DNA of 64,000 nt, taken from JAEZBP01 sp963832725. GTDB lineage: Bacteria > Myxococcota_A > Polyangia > Polyangiales > Sandaracinaceae. Shown one piece after another: positions 63,893 to 64,000 of the stretch. Location: contig CAWHVG010000007.1 in NCBI GenBank assembly GCA_963832725.1, positions 310,001 to 374,000 on the forward strand. Reading direction: 5' to 3'. Position 1 is the stretch's first letter; each line of letters begins with the position of its first letter. The position numbers and the translations under genes were made by a program. The notes under the pieces are model-generated. The model did no database searches. It saw nothing but the letters and a program-made list of their open reading frames with translations, and was not told the DNA's origin.

Positions 63893-64000
63893 CAGAGCGA
63901 GGCCTGCTCCTCCTCGCCTTCCTGATCGCTGTTCGGATAGCGGAGGATCTCCGGGTTGCGGCGGATGGCTCCGTCGGCCTCGGCGCGGGCGCGCAGCCCG
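63892..64000 (-). CDS. C-terminus of a gene continuing beyond the window (possibly SPFH/band 7)
   Basis: Thirty-five visible residues, ending RARAEADGAIRRNPEILRYPNSDQEGEEEQASL. The helix with RRNPEILRY is similar to the tails of SPFH/prohibitin-type membrane proteins, but this is too short to be sure. The stop TGA uses the last base of the type-A element and its CA flank. Confidence 0.5.
   Translation of the reverse strand, partial: GLRARAEADGAIRRNPEILRYPNSDQEGEEEQASL

Overview
The window is GC-rich (roughly two thirds G+C by eye). Its gene content points to a Myxococcota member of the Polyangiales/Sandaracinaceae type: many lipoproteins with Asp/Gly/Ser linkers, disulfide-rich repeat lipoproteins, a sigma-54-type promoter, large secreted metalloproteases, kynureninase-like and PPK2 enzymes. 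This is an inference from style and content; no 16S or marker phylogeny is possible here.

Layout. 1-0.8 kb: 3' end of an amidase gene. 0.9-12.2 kb (minus strand): an iron-acquisition locus with Fur-box-like sites, reading imelysin, di-heme DUF1111 protein, imelysin-like protein, TonB-dependent receptor, HTTM membrane protein, TonB, then a trypsin-like protease joined to a barrel-like domain. 12.7-19.2 kb: PPK2, a class V PLP enzyme, two cysteine-rich repeat lipoproteins, a small lipoprotein and a tiny zinc-ribbon protein. 19.2-24.8 kb: two hotdog thioesterases, then a mobile-element hotspot (short palindromic elements, an IS4/IS50-like element broken by an ISL3 element, an IS630 element). 24.9-34.5 kb: serine hydrolase, SMUG-type uracil-DNA glycosylase, processive GT2, CPBP protease, gltX, and an M16 active/inactive pair. 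34.5-46.1 kb: a sigma-54-type promoter, an outer-membrane protein and two giant paralogous zinc-metalloprotease lipoproteins. 46.3-50.0 kb: pyruvate (or branched-chain) dehydrogenase E1alpha/E1beta/E2, with three nested ~160 bp palindromic elements between the E1 genes. 50.2-64 kb: FAD-linked oxidase, repeat-rich spacer, three secreted lipoproteins (one with a vWA domain), a GT39 pair, PssA, PilZ and a SprT-like zinc protein.

Two features cut across the window. First, a family of about 160 bp, TA-flanked, imperfectly palindromic elements with different ends but a similar central hairpin; they sit at stop codons, just upstream of start codons and inside one another. Second, many single-base frameshifts. 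Every one I resolved is an extra base, and five heal by reading GAATC/GATTC as GATC, so several apparently broken genes are probably intact in the organism.

No tRNA, rRNA, CRISPR array, plasmid or phage module, or replication origin was recognised.
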